From: an uncultured Gammaproteobacteria bacterium
Lineage (GTDB): Bacteria; Pseudomonadota; Gammaproteobacteria; PS1; Pseudothioglobaceae
Direction of reading: 5' to 3'
DNA length: 57,225 nt
Assembly: GCA_937896195.1 (NCBI GenBank)
Contig: CALBNC010000051.1
Coordinates: forward strand, 1 to 57,225
In this document: positions 34,527-42,959 of the stretch, piece by piece
How the letters are laid out: the number at the start of each line of letters is the position of its first letter
Position numbering within the stretch: position 1 is the stretch's first letter
The notes under the pieces: generated by a model
Databases searched by the model: none
Told to the model about the DNA's origin: nothing
What the model saw: only the letters and a program-made list of their open reading frames with translations
Translations under genes and position numbers: made by a program

Positions 34527-36382
34527 TCAAGCTCTCCCCATTTTTCAAAATAACGGGCTAAATCAGCTTCTAATCTGGCTAGGCGAATCAGTGTATCTTG
34601 AGATTCATCTGTTTGGAAAAATTCTGGATCTGAAAGCTGCATTTGGATCTCGCCAATTTCTATTTCAGCTTTTTCAATTTTTTCAGGTAATTTTTTAAGC
34701 TCTTGCTGTTGCTTATAAGTAAGTTTTTTGGCATTCGTGTCAACTGTTTTTTCAGAAGTTGGTTTTGACTTAGGACTGGACTTTGTTTTTTGAGCTTCTA
34801 CCTTATCTTGTTTTTGACTAAGATAATCATCATAGCCACCTGCATATTGGTTAATGACGCCATCACCATCTAGAACAACCGTTGAGCCAACTACATTGTT
34901 TAAAAAAGTTCTATCATGAGAAATTAAAATTAAAGTGCCGTTGTAATCAACCAACATCTCTTCTAAAAGCTCTAAAGTTTCCACATCCAAATCGTTTGTA
35001 GGCTCATCGAGTACTAGTAGATTAGCGGGCTGAGACAAAATTTTGGCAAGCATGAGTCGATTTTTTTCACCACCAGAAAACATTCTAATAGGTGCCATCG
35101 CTTGTTTTCCAGTGAACAAAAATTGACGTAAATAGCCAATAATATGTTTACTCTTTCCGCCAACATCAATATGCTCACGACCACCAGAGACAAAGTCCAT
35201 GGCTTTCATATTTGGATCAAGGTTATCGCGCATTTGATCAAAATAGGCGAGTTGAATAGTTTTAGAGCGGCGTATTGAACCTTTAGTTGGCTGAAGTTCA
35301 CCAAGTAGTAATTTGATAAATGTTGATTTACCACTACCATTACCACCAATAATGCCAATTTTTTCACCTTTGAGAACCAGCATTGAAAAGTCTTTGATCA
35401 ACTCTAACCCAGATATGTCATATGAGATTTTTTTCACCTCAAATACAACCTTAGAGGCTCTGTTTTCATCTTCTAAAGCGTGAATTTTGACATTACCTTT
35501 TTTGGCGCGACGATCAGTGAAAGATTTTCGCATAGACTCTAAAGACCTTACTCGACCTTCGTTTCTGGTACGACGTGCTTTAATACCTTGTCTGATCCAA
35601 ACTTCTTCTTGAGCCATTTTTTTGTCAAAACGGGCATTCGCAATTTCCTCTGCATGAAGCTGTTCATTTTTACGCTTCACATAAGCTCTATAGCCACACT
35701 CAAAGACACTTAAATACCCACGATCTAGATCAAACACTTTATTAACAATGCCGGCAATAAACGAACGATCATGGCTAATAATTACCAGCGTTCCATGGTA
35801 TTCCTTAAGCATGCGCTCTAAATCCAAGATGGCAGTAATGTCCATATGGTTGGTTGGCTCATCTAATAACAACACATCTGGCTCTTGAATCAAGGCGCGC
35901 GCCAACATCACTCGACGCCTCCAACCACCTGATAAAGTTGACAATGAAGTTTGTGCATTTAAAGAGAATCGATTTAGAATGGTTTCAATTTTGTGTAGAT
36001 ACTGCCAGCCATCAAGCTGGTCTATTTTTTCCTGAAATTCACTTGCTTTATCCAACTCACCCAAATTAATTAAATGTTGATATTTGGCAATCGTATCGCC
36101 AACTTCCCCCAAGCCTTCAGATACAATATTGAAAAGAGTTTTGTCGTTATCTTCAGGCGGTGTTTGCTCTAAATAGCTTATTTTTATGCCATTTTTAATT
36201 TTAAGCTTGCCATCATCTGGCTCAATAGTACTGGCCAAGATACGCATAAAGGTAGATTTCCCTTCACCATTTCGACCAATTAGAGCGATTTTGTCACCTT
36301 TAAGAATCGTGGAACTTACCTCGTTAAGAATAGGTTTATCTGAAAAACTTAAAGAAATATTGTCAAGTGTAATTAATGGCAT
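34523..36382 (-). CDS. uup: ABC-F ATPase Uup
   Basis: Soluble twin ABC ATPase, 619 residues, of the translation-associated ABC-F group (Uup in E. coli is involved in transposon excision and ribosome function). Two nucleotide-binding domains: GRNGEGKSTF (about residue 37) with LSGGWRRRVMLARAL, and GGNGSGKSTFIKL (about 348) with FSGGEKNRLMLAK. The inter-domain linker is basic (KKMAQEEVWIRQGIKARRTR), and a C-terminal coiled coil follows (KQQQELKKLPEKIEKAEIEI), as in Uup. Divergent from the ccmH-type gene and overlapping the HAD gene. Confidence 0.95.
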   Translation of the reverse strand: MPLITLDNISLSFSDKPILNEVSSTILKGDKIALIGRNGEGKSTFMRILASTIEPDDGKLKIKNGIKISYLEQTPPEDNDKTLFNIVSEGLGEVGDTIAKYQHLINLGELDKASEFQEKIDQLDGWQYLHKIETILNRFSLNAQTSLSTLSGGWRRRVMLARALIQEPDVLLLDEPTNHMDITAILDLERMLKEYHGTLVIISHDRSFIAGIVNKVFDLDRGYLSVFECGYRAYVKRKNEQLHAEEIANARFDKKMAQEEVWIRQGIKARRTRNEGRVRSLESMRKSFTDRRAKKGNVKIHALEDENRASKVVFEVKKISYDISGLELIKDFSMLVLKGEKIGIIGGNGSGKSTFIKLLLGELQPTKGSIRRSKTIQLAYFDQMRDNLDPNMKAMDFVSGGREHIDVGGKSKHIIGYLRQFLFTGKQAMAPIRMFSGGEKNRLMLAKILSQPANLLVLDEPTNDLDVETLELLEEMLVDYNGTLILISHDRTFLNNVVGSTVVLDGDGVINQYAGGYDDYLSQKQDKVEAQKTKSSPKSKPTSEKTVDTNAKKLTYKQQQELKKLPEKIEKAEIEIGEIQMQLSDPEFFQTDESQDTLIRLARLEADLARYFEKWGELE

Positions 36383-36444
36383 GGGTCTTCTTTTATGTTC
36401 CTTGGGAAGTGTAAAATCTAGGTTTTATCGTTCATGAATAGCGT

Positions 36445-36912
36445 ATGCGAAATTTTACCCAAACAACAGCTCTATTTAAAAGAGTTAGCCTATGTATTAT
36501 GTTGTTGGCATTTCAGCCAGTTTATGCTGAAAGTATTGAGGCAAATAGCCTTACAAATGAGAAGCATCAACAAAGGTATAGTAGTTTAGTTGACGAGATC
36601 CGCTGTCCAGTTTGCCAAGGGCAAAGTATTGGTGGCTCAAATGCTGGCCTTGCCAAAGACTTGCGTGAAAAAGTACGTGAACTAATTGTTGATAATCAAA
36701 CAGATGACGATATTCGCAAATATATGACAGATCGCTATGGTGATTTTGTGGTTTTTAAACCGCCGATGAATAAAAATACGTATCTTTTATGGTATGCACC
36801 ATTTGTGTTTTTAATACTTGGAATGTTTTTCTTTATTAAGACTCTGGGTAAAAAACCTTCTAAGGATCTTGAAGTCGTTGATACGCAAAAAGCTAAGGAT
36901 TTATTAAAGTGA
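36445..36912 (+). CDS. ccmH: Cytochrome c-type biogenesis protein CcmH
   Basis: Periplasmic thioredoxin-like protein of 155 residues that reduces apocytochrome c during haem attachment. The active site is RCPVCQGQSIGGSNA (CxxC), preceded by a signal segment (MRNFTQTTALFKRVSLCIMLLAFQPVYA) and followed by a single membrane helix near the C-terminus (about 115-133, WYAPFVFLILGMFFFIKTL). No other ccm gene is adjacent; it heads a four-gene run with yjbQ, a TPR protein and lysS. Stop overlaps the GTG start of yjbQ. Confidence 0.92.
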   Translation: MRNFTQTTALFKRVSLCIMLLAFQPVYAESIEANSLTNEKHQQRYSSLVDEIRCPVCQGQSIGGSNAGLAKDLREKVRELIVDNQTDDDIRKYMTDRYGDFVVFKPPMNKNTYLLWYAPFVFLILGMFFFIKTLGKKPSKDLEVVDTQKAKDLLK

Positions 36913-37310
36913 GCCAACATGAGTTAATTGTGACGACCAATGGTCGTGGCGCTGTTGATATTTCTGCTCAGATAAATGAGATAGTTAATGACACTAAGGC
37001 CCAATTGTGCCATGTATTTGTTGCCCATACATCAGCATCGTTAATGATTACTGGCAATGAAGATGCTAATTTGTTACTAGATATTGAAGATTATTTTCAA
37101 CAAAATATTCCTGATGCTAATCCAGATTATCGCCATTGTAATGAAGGCGATTTTGATATGTCTGGCCATATTCGCTCTATATTTACAGGTGAGCAAAAAA
37201 CCATTCCTATTGTTCAAGGATCACTTGCCTTGGGCAAATTTCAAGGCTTGTATTTGTATGAGCATCGAACTGGAAACAACATTAGAAAACTAATTATTAG
37301 CTTAATATGA
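36909..37310 (+). CDS. yjbQ: YjbQ-family protein (UPF0047)
   Basis: 133-residue protein of the UPF0047/YjbQ family; some members have weak thiamine-phosphate synthase activity. The GTG at 36909 overlaps the ccmH stop (GTGA), and the frame has no earlier ATG. Family motifs are HVFVAHTSASLMITGNEDANL and YRHCNEGDFDMSGHI with several conserved histidines, then IVQGSLALGKFQGLYLYEHR. Overlaps the following TPR gene by ATGA. Physiological role unsettled. Confidence 0.92.
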   Translation: MSQHELIVTTNGRGAVDISAQINEIVNDTKAQLCHVFVAHTSASLMITGNEDANLLLDIEDYFQQNIPDANPDYRHCNEGDFDMSGHIRSIFTGEQKTIPIVQGSLALGKFQGLYLYEHRTGNNIRKLIISLI

Positions 37311-37972
37311 ATACAGAAACACAACTAAGCGACTTAATGGTTAGTGCCTATACACATCAGAAAAATGGTGATCTTTCATTGGCTATTCAAGCATGGAATG
37401 GACTGGTTAATCATGTAGATGCAGATGAAGCCCTTAAAGCTAACGCACACCTTAGTTTGGGAAATCTTCATCAATTACAGGGTAATAATGATTTAGCAGT
37501 TGAAAGCATGTCAAATGCTATTAAAGCTAATCCAAACAGTGCCGAGGCTTATTTCTGCTTGGCCTATTTAGAGCAAGAAAAAGAAAATTTTAGCTCTGCA
37601 GTTGAATATTTTGAACAAGCCATTGCGCTTAAAAAAACCGACAGCGGTGCATTTAATAATCTAGGTAATTGTTATGATCGTCTAGAGCAAAGTGATAAAG
37701 CCATTAACGCTTATTCACAGGCAATTAGTTTAGATGCAGATTATATAGCAGCTATTTATAATCGTGGAAATGCCTATATTAAAACTGCTAAAGATGATTT
37801 AGCATTGCACGACTTAAATAAAGCCATTGAATTGGATGCAAATTTTTATCAAGCCTATTATAATCGTGGCACTTTACTAAAGCGTATGGGCAAGATGATC
37901 CAAGCAGAGCAAGATTTAACCAAAGCCAAATCACTTGCACAACAAGAATTAGAGCAAAAAACACCCCAATAA
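37307..37972 (+). CDS. Tetratricopeptide-repeat protein
   Basis: 221 residues made almost entirely of TPR motifs: five to six 34-residue units, for example [60 protein letters not shown] and [20 protein letters not shown]. No signal peptide or other domain, so a cytoplasmic scaffold. In the same operon as a CcmH-type gene (where TPR domains of CcmI are also known to act), but the fold is soluble, so a link is only suggestive. Followed by lysS after 5 bases. Confidence 0.85.
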   Translation: MNTETQLSDLMVSAYTHQKNGDLSLAIQAWNGLVNHVDADEALKANAHLSLGNLHQLQGNNDLAVESMSNAIKANPNSAEAYFCLAYLEQEKENFSSAVEYFEQAIALKKTDSGAFNNLGNCYDRLEQSDKAINAYSQAISLDADYIAAIYNRGNAYIKTAKDDLALHDLNKAIELDANFYQAYYNRGTLLKRMGKMIQAEQDLTKAKSLAQQELEQKTPQ

Positions 37973-37977
37973 ACCTT

Positions 37978-39471
37978 ATGAGCAATCAAGACGATAACAA
38001 GTTAATTTCTGAAAGAAAATCAAAACTAGATCTATTAAGAAAATCAGGCAATCCATTTGTCAATGATTTTAAACCTGAACATTTGGCGCAAAACCTGGCT
38101 GATGAGTACAATCAATTTTCTAAAGAAGATCTAGAAGAGAAATCTATCAAAGTTTCGATTGCAGGCCGCATGATGCTCAAGCGTGTCATGGGTAAAGCAA
38201 GTTTCGCCTCTATACAAGACTCTAGCGGGAGCATCCAAATATTTGCCACCCGCGATGAATTGCCCGAAGGCTTTTACAACGAACAATTTAAAAAATGGGA
38301 TATTGGTGACATCTTGGCAGCAACGGGTACCTTGTTTAAAACTAATGTGGGTGAGCTTTCAGTTCGTGTTGATAGTATTAAGTTACTGACTAAATCATTA
38401 AGACCATTGCCTGAAAAATTCCACGGCTTATCTGATCAAGAAACCAGATATCGTCAGCGTTATGTAGATTTAATTACCAATGAGCAAGCAAGAGATACTT
38501 TTAAGCGCCGAAGTGCGATTGTGACTTATATTCGTAATTTCTTCAATGAAGCGGATTTCATGGAAGTGGAAACTCCTATGTTGCAAACTATCCCTGGTGG
38601 CGCTACTGCTAAGCCGTTTGAAACACATCACAATGCATTAGATATGCCGATGTTTTTGCGTATCGCACCTGAGCTTTATTTAAAGCGTTTGGTGGTTGGT
38701 GGTATGGATCGAGTGTTTGAAATTAATCGTAATTTTAGAAATGAAGGCTTATCAACACGCCATAATCCAGAATTTACCATGATTGAGTTTTATCAAGCTT
38801 ATGCCACCTATCATGATCTTATGGATTTGACTGAAAAACTCTTTCGCGGTATTGCTGTGGATGTTTGTGGCAGTGACACAATTCATTATCAAGGTGATGA
38901 TTTTGATTTCTCGAAGTCATTTAATCGTATTAGCGTGTTTGATTCAATTCTTGCACACAATCCAACCTTTAAGCCTGAAGATTTAAACGAAGACAATGCT
39001 AAAACTACTGCTGAAAAATTAGGTATCCAAGTTAAAAATGGCTGGGGTTTGGGAAAAATTCAAATTGAAATATTTGAAAAAACGGTTGAAGAAAGACTTA
39101 TACAGCCAACTTTTATTACCCAATATCCTACTGAAGTTTCACCCCTTGCAAGACGCAATGATGACAATCCGTTTATCACTGATCGTTTCGAGCTGTTTAT
39201 TGGCGGTCGTGAAATTGCTAATGGTTTTTCTGAGCTTAACGATGCACAAGATCAAGCTGAGCGCTTTAAGGCCCAAGTGGCTGAAAAAGATGCTGGTGAT
39301 GATGAAGCCATGCACTATGATTCAGACTATATTCGTGCACTAGAATATGGCATGCCGCCAACAGCAGGCGAAGGTATCGGCATTGATCGATTGGTTATGC
39401 TATTTACAGATTCACCATCGATTCGAGATGTTTTATTGTTTCCGCATATGCGCCCTGAGGTAAAAATATGA
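37978..39471 (+). CDS. lysS: Lysyl-tRNA synthetase, class II
   Basis: Charges tRNA-Lys, one of which is encoded at 42372. 497 residues: an N-terminal OB-fold for anticodon binding (about 55-145, [19 protein letters not shown]), then the class II catalytic core with motif 1 near [21 protein letters not shown], motif 2 [22 protein letters not shown], and motif 3 [13 protein letters not shown]. Follows the TPR gene by 5 bases. Confidence 0.98.
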   Translation: MSNQDDNKLISERKSKLDLLRKSGNPFVNDFKPEHLAQNLADEYNQFSKEDLEEKSIKVSIAGRMMLKRVMGKASFASIQDSSGSIQIFATRDELPEGFYNEQFKKWDIGDILAATGTLFKTNVGELSVRVDSIKLLTKSLRPLPEKFHGLSDQETRYRQRYVDLITNEQARDTFKRRSAIVTYIRNFFNEADFMEVETPMLQTIPGGATAKPFETHHNALDMPMFLRIAPELYLKRLVVGGMDRVFEINRNFRNEGLSTRHNPEFTMIEFYQAYATYHDLMDLTEKLFRGIAVDVCGSDTIHYQGDDFDFSKSFNRISVFDSILAHNPTFKPEDLNEDNAKTTAEKLGIQVKNGWGLGKIQIEIFEKTVEERLIQPTFITQYPTEVSPLARRNDDNPFITDRFELFIGGREIANGFSELNDAQDQAERFKAQVAEKDAGDDEAMHYDSDYIRALEYGMPPTAGEGIGIDRLVMLFTDSPSIRDVLLFPHMRPEVKI

Positions 39472-39517
39472 TATATTTTTATCGAGGAAGTAGTCTTGGG
39501 CTGAGCCCTGAAACTAA

Positions 39518-40186
39518 ATGAGTACACCTGTTCTAACCATTGATGGCCCAAGCGGTGTTGGCAAAGGTACGGTTGCTCGTGTTATTGCTCAAAAATTAGG
39601 TTGGAATCTACTTGATTCAGGTGCTATTTATCGCGCTTTTGCTTTAGCTGTAGAGAGTAGGGGGGTTAATATTACTGATGAACTAGCCTTGGTAAAAATA
39701 GCTACCCATCTGGATTTAGCGTTTAAAACTCAAGCAGATAGTGAATTAGTGAGTGTTTATCTTGATGGTCATGATGTTTCTAAAGAGTTGCGATTAGAGG
39801 CAACTGGCGAGATGGCTTCAAAAATTGCCTCAATTGGTGTTGTACGCAGTGCCTTATTAAAACGTCAACAAGACTTTGCCACGCCACCCGGTTTGGTGGC
39901 TGATGGTCGTGATATGGGCACGGTAGTTTTTAAAGAGGCTGAATTTAAAGTTTACCTAACTGCAAACAGTGAAGAGCGTGCTAATAGGCGCCTAAAACAA
40001 TTGCAAGCACAAGGTCATAAGGGTATAATGTCGCAAATCTTAGTAGAGGTTGAAGCGCGAGATGCACGAGATAGTTCGCGTAAGCATTCTCCTTTAAAAC
40101 CTGCGAAAGATGCCCTCATCATTGATACCACTGAGTTATCATTAGATGAGGTAATCGCTCAAGTGAGCGAACTGGTTAAAGCTTAA
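39518..40186 (+). CDS. cmk: Cytidylate kinase
   Basis: Phosphorylates CMP and dCMP. 222 residues with a P-loop GPSGVGKGTVARV at residues 11-23, followed by WNLLDSGAIYRAFAL, and the CMP site LVADGRDMGTVVF. Directly upstream of rpsA, as in most bacteria; the pair belongs to the aromatic supraoperon in Pseudomonas but is separate from it here. A short hairpin GGGC/GCCC lies just before the ATG. Confidence 0.97.
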   Translation: MSTPVLTIDGPSGVGKGTVARVIAQKLGWNLLDSGAIYRAFALAVESRGVNITDELALVKIATHLDLAFKTQADSELVSVYLDGHDVSKELRLEATGEMASKIASIGVVRSALLKRQQDFATPPGLVADGRDMGTVVFKEAEFKVYLTANSEERANRRLKQLQAQGHKGIMSQILVEVEARDARDSSRKHSPLKPAKDALIIDTTELSLDEVIAQVSELVKA

Positions 40187-40223
40187 GCGGTTAAGCTTTA
40201 TAAATAAACTAACCCGATATGCA

Positions 40224-40249
40224 TTAGGCGTAAACCGTAAATAGCCTAA
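40224..40249 (+). promoter_or_regulatory. Hairpin in the rpsA leader
   Basis: TTAGGC (40224-40229) pairs with GCCTAA (40244-40249) around a 14-base loop, 32 bases before the rpsA ATG. rpsA has only an A-rich ribosome site (AAGAAGAAA). Ribosomal protein S1 represses its own translation through leader structure in gammaproteobacteria, so this hairpin may take part. Inference from structure only. Confidence 0.4.
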
Positions 40250-40281
40250 AGAATTACCGGTCAATATCAAAAGAAGAAAAT

Positions 40282-41958
40282 ATGTCAGAATCATTTGCTG
40301 AGCTGTTTGAAAACAGCGTAGAACAACAAAACGTAAAAGTAGGTGCCTTATTAATGGGTACTGTAATTAGTCTTAATCGCGAAAAAGCGATTGTAAACGT
40401 TGGACTAAAATCAGAGGGATTTATCTCTCTAGACGAATTTAAAAATCCAAAAGGTGAAATAGAGGTTGCAGAAGGCGATATTGTAGAAGTCGCCCTTAAA
40501 TCAATCGACGATGGCCTAGGTAATACACTGTTGTCATACGCTGATGCTAAACGTATTAAGCTTTGGAAGTCTTTAGAAACAGCAATGAACTCTAAAGAGA
40601 CAGTCACTGGTATTGTAACTGGCGCTGTTAAAGGTGGTTTGACTGTTGATATTGGCCTTGTTAAGGCATTCTTACCGGGCTCATTAGTTGACGTTCGCCC
40701 AGTTAAAGACTTCTCTTACCTGACAGGTCAAGAAATTGAAGCAATCGTTATCAAAATGGACGAAGTTAGAAACAACATTGTTATCTCTAGAAAAGCTGTT
40801 ATGCAGGAAGCTAACTCAGCAGATCGTGAAGCATTACTTGAAACACTTGAAGAAGGTAAGGAAGTCGACGGTATCGTCAAAAACTTGGCTGACTACGGTG
40901 CATTTGTTGATCTTGGTGGTGTTGATGGTTTACTACATATTACAGATATCTCTTGGACGCGTGTTAACCACCCATCTGAGAAGCTAACAATTGGCGATAA
41001 GATCAAAGTTAAAGTTCTTAACTACGATAAAGAGAAGATGCGTGTATCACTAGGCCTTAAGCAGCTTTCTGCTAGTCCTTGGGATAGTATTTCAGATCGC
41101 TTACCAATTGGTAAGAAAGTTACAGGTACTGTTTCTAATCTTACTGACTACGGAGCATTTGTACGCATTGAAGACGGTGTTGAAGGTTTGGTTCACGTTT
41201 CAGAAATGGATTGGACAAACGCAAACGCTCGTCCTTCTAAGATTGTTAAATTAGGTCAAGAGGTTGACGTAGTTATCCTAGATGTACAAGAGTCTAAGCA
41301 CCGTATCTCATTATCAATGAAGCAAGCATTAGAAAACCCTTGGGAAGCTTTTGAAGCAACTCAAAACAAAGGCGACAAGATTATCGTTAATGTTAAGTCA
41401 ATCACTGACTTCGGTTTATTTGTTGGTTTACAAGGTGGTATTGATGGTCTAATTCACTTAGCTGATATCTCTTGGGATAAGCAATCTGCTGAAGAATTAG
41501 TATCAAGCTACTCTAAAGGCCAAGAATTAGAAGTTGTTATTCTAAATATCGATGCTGAGAAAGAACGCATTTCATTAGGTATTAAGCAATTAGCTGAAGA
41601 CGACTTTATGCAATACGCGTCTGCTAACAAGAAGGGTACTATTGTTAAAGGTACTATCATGGAAGTTGATCCACGTGGTGCAGTTATCAGCCTAGCTGAA
41701 GATATTACTGGTTACTTAAAAGCGGGTGAGATTTCACAAGAGCGTGTTGAAGATGCAACAACAGTCCTAAAAACAGGTCAAGAAATTGAAGTTGTTATTA
41801 TGAATGTTGATAGAAGATCTCGCAACGTTTCTGTTAGTGTTAAAGCTAAGAACTCAGTTGAAGAGCAGGCAGCTATGGCAGACTACAATAAGCAGTCTTC
41901 TGATGAAGTAGCTGGTTCAACACTAGGTGACTTACTTAAACAAGCAAAAGATAAGTAA
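40282..41958 (+). CDS. rpsA: 30S ribosomal protein S1
   Basis: mRNA-binding ribosomal protein, 558 residues, almost the E. coli length of 557. Six S1 repeats are visible, with units such as GLKSEGFISLDEFKNP, VKNLADYGAFVDLGGVDGLLHI, VSNLTDYGAFVRIEDGVEGLVHVSEMDW and VKSITDFGLFVGLQGGIDGLIHL. Codon use is strongly biased in the style of a highly expressed gene compared with neighbours. Between cmk and ihfB in the conserved order. Confidence 0.98.
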   Translation: MSESFAELFENSVEQQNVKVGALLMGTVISLNREKAIVNVGLKSEGFISLDEFKNPKGEIEVAEGDIVEVALKSIDDGLGNTLLSYADAKRIKLWKSLETAMNSKETVTGIVTGAVKGGLTVDIGLVKAFLPGSLVDVRPVKDFSYLTGQEIEAIVIKMDEVRNNIVISRKAVMQEANSADREALLETLEEGKEVDGIVKNLADYGAFVDLGGVDGLLHITDISWTRVNHPSEKLTIGDKIKVKVLNYDKEKMRVSLGLKQLSASPWDSISDRLPIGKKVTGTVSNLTDYGAFVRIEDGVEGLVHVSEMDWTNANARPSKIVKLGQEVDVVILDVQESKHRISLSMKQALENPWEAFEATQNKGDKIIVNVKSITDFGLFVGLQGGIDGLIHLADISWDKQSAEELVSSYSKGQELEVVILNIDAEKERISLGIKQLAEDDFMQYASANKKGTIVKGTIMEVDPRGAVISLAEDITGYLKAGEISQERVEDATTVLKTGQEIEVVIMNVDRRSRNVSVSVKAKNSVEEQAAMADYNKQSSDEVAGSTLGDLLKQAKDK

Positions 41959-41970
41959 ATCTTGATGACT

Positions 41971-42010
41971 AAAAAGGCTGCTGAGTAGGAATACAAAGCG
42001 GCCTTTTTTT
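41971..42010 (+). terminator. Intrinsic terminator between rpsA and ihfB
   Basis: AAAAAGGCTGCT (41971-41982) pairs with AGCGGCCTTTTT (41997-42008), with one T-G pair, around a 14-base loop and followed by T. Strong. ihfB starts 12 bases later, so it is probably read by read-through or has its own promoter. Confidence 0.85.
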
Positions 42011-42021
42011 ATGGTGAAATT

Positions 42022-42300
42022 ATGAAAAAAATCGATCTAGTTCAAAACTTAACCGAAAATACCAGCTTACCTAAGTCTGATGTTAAATTAGCAGTTGATT
42101 TAATCATAGCAAGTATTACCCAATCGATTGTATCGGGCGAGGGTGTTGAGATTAGAGGATTTGGTGGTTTTTTAAAAAAACATCGAAAAGCACGCCAAGG
42201 TATAAATCCAAAAACCAGCGAAAGAACACAGGTAGAAGAAAAATACGTACCTTTTTTTAAGCCAGGGAAATTCTTGAAAGAAATAGTAAATAAAGGCTGA
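42022..42300 (+). CDS. ihfB: Integration host factor beta subunit
   Basis: DNA-bending HU-family protein of 92 residues that pairs with IhfA. Signature EIRGFGGFLKKHRKARQGINPKT carries the RGFG turn and the Pro that intercalates into DNA; C-terminus YVPFFKPGKFLKE is typical. The rpsA-ihfB order is the usual one and supports IhfB over HU. Just downstream of a strong terminator. Confidence 0.93.
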   Translation: MKKIDLVQNLTENTSLPKSDVKLAVDLIIASITQSIVSGEGVEIRGFGGFLKKHRKARQGINPKTSERTQVEEKYVPFFKPGKFLKEIVNKG

Positions 42301-42307
42301 TTTTTGA

Positions 42308-42335
42308 TTGTTTTTAAATAGAGATAATGTATAAT
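42308..42335 (+). promoter_or_regulatory. Promoter of tRNA-Lys
   Basis: TTGTTT (42308-42313) and TATAAT (42330-42335) are 16 bases apart, with TATAAT 36 bases before the mature tRNA end. The perfect -10 is good evidence, the -35 is partial. Confidence 0.5.
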
Positions 42336-42371
42336 TTCACTTTTCGCACCAAGTGTTGAAAAAACTAATAT

Positions 42372-42447
42372 GGGGCGTTAGCTCAGTTGGTAGAGCATCG
42401 GACTTTTAATCCGCTGGTCGAGCGTTCAAATCGCTCACGCCCCACCA
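42372..42447 (+). tRNA. tRNA-Lys (anticodon TTT)
   Basis: 76 bases with acceptor GGGGCGT/ACGCCCC, D-arm GCTC/GAGC, anticodon loop CTTTTAA (anticodon TTT) on the stem CGGA/TCCG, and T-arm GAGCG/CGCTC. The CCA end is encoded. Followed by a terminator, so it is a single-gene unit. Confidence 0.97.
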
Positions 42448-42454
42448 TACTATT

Positions 42455-42486
42455 AAAGGCTTTCAAGCGATTGTGAGCCTTTTTTT
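42455..42486 (+). terminator. Intrinsic terminator after tRNA-Lys
   Basis: AAAGGCT (42455-42461) pairs with AGCCTTT (42476-42482) around a 14-base loop, followed by T-run to 42486. Confidence 0.75.
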
Positions 42487-42626
42487 CGTCTACTAAAAGA
42501 TTCAGTCATTTTAAGATTTCCTGCGTTTAAATAATATTTGGATGGCAGTATCTAGTTCTATCTTTGCAAGCTTATCTCGAAATTTAATTGAGAGTACAAT
42601 GGGTTAATAAACAGGAGATTCTTATT

Positions 42627-42815
42627 ATGACAAAAGAAGAGCTTAAATTATTAATTCAGTCGAACCCTTGTTATGCTGTACAAGCAATAGGAATGTATTA
42701 CGAAGACAAAAGAAATTTTGATCCTAGTAGAAAATGGAAAGAGAAATTTTCTGAATATAATACTTGTAGATATATTGACTATGGCGATACAAATTGGGAC
42801 TGCAATAAGAAGTAA
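42627..42815 (+). CDS. 62-residue protein of unknown function
   Basis: Chosen start is the ATG at 42627, which has AGGAG nine bases upstream. Sequence begins MTKEELKLLIQSNPCYAVQA and later contains DPSRKWKEKFSEYNTC and DYGDTNWDCNKK. Three cysteines and many aromatic residues suggest a small folded soluble protein. No membrane helix or signal peptide, no family recognised. It lies between the tRNA-Lys terminator and the ygiQ gene, in an accessory-looking stretch. Confidence 0.6.
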   Translation: MTKEELKLLIQSNPCYAVQAIGMYYEDKRNFDPSRKWKEKFSEYNTCRYIDYGDTNWDCNKK

Positions 42816-42849
42816 TAGAATTTATTATTTCAAAAGGTATGCTTTGATA

Positions 42850-42905
42850 TGGGTGCGCTTTCGTTTAATTTTTAGAACGGAATAACTCTTGGAACGCGCC
42901 ACCCA
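42850..42905. repeat. Imperfect inverted repeat upstream of ygiQ
   Basis: TGGGTGCGC (42850-42858) pairs with GCGCCACCCA (42896-42905) with one bulged C and a 37-base AT-rich loop. No T-run follows, so it is not a plain terminator. It overlaps the small minus-strand ORF at 42872-42958. Confidence 0.4.
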
Positions 42906-42958
42906 GTTTTAATTTTACGATTATTAAACCATGTGCCTGTTGCTGTATAATTTAGCAT
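42872..42958 (-). CDS. Possible 28-residue ORF or gene remnant divergent from ygiQ
   Basis: The minus strand from ATG 42958 reads [19 protein letters not shown] and then WRVPRVIPF before TAA. The dense aromatic/basic pattern looks protein-like rather than random, and the open frame continues 5' of the ATG into the antisense of ygiQ, which would fit a truncated gene end. There is no visible ribosome site. Low confidence; either a remnant or a chance frame. Confidence 0.25.
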   Translation of the reverse strand: MLNYTATGTWFNNRKIKTGWRVPRVIPF

Positions 42959-42959
42959 C

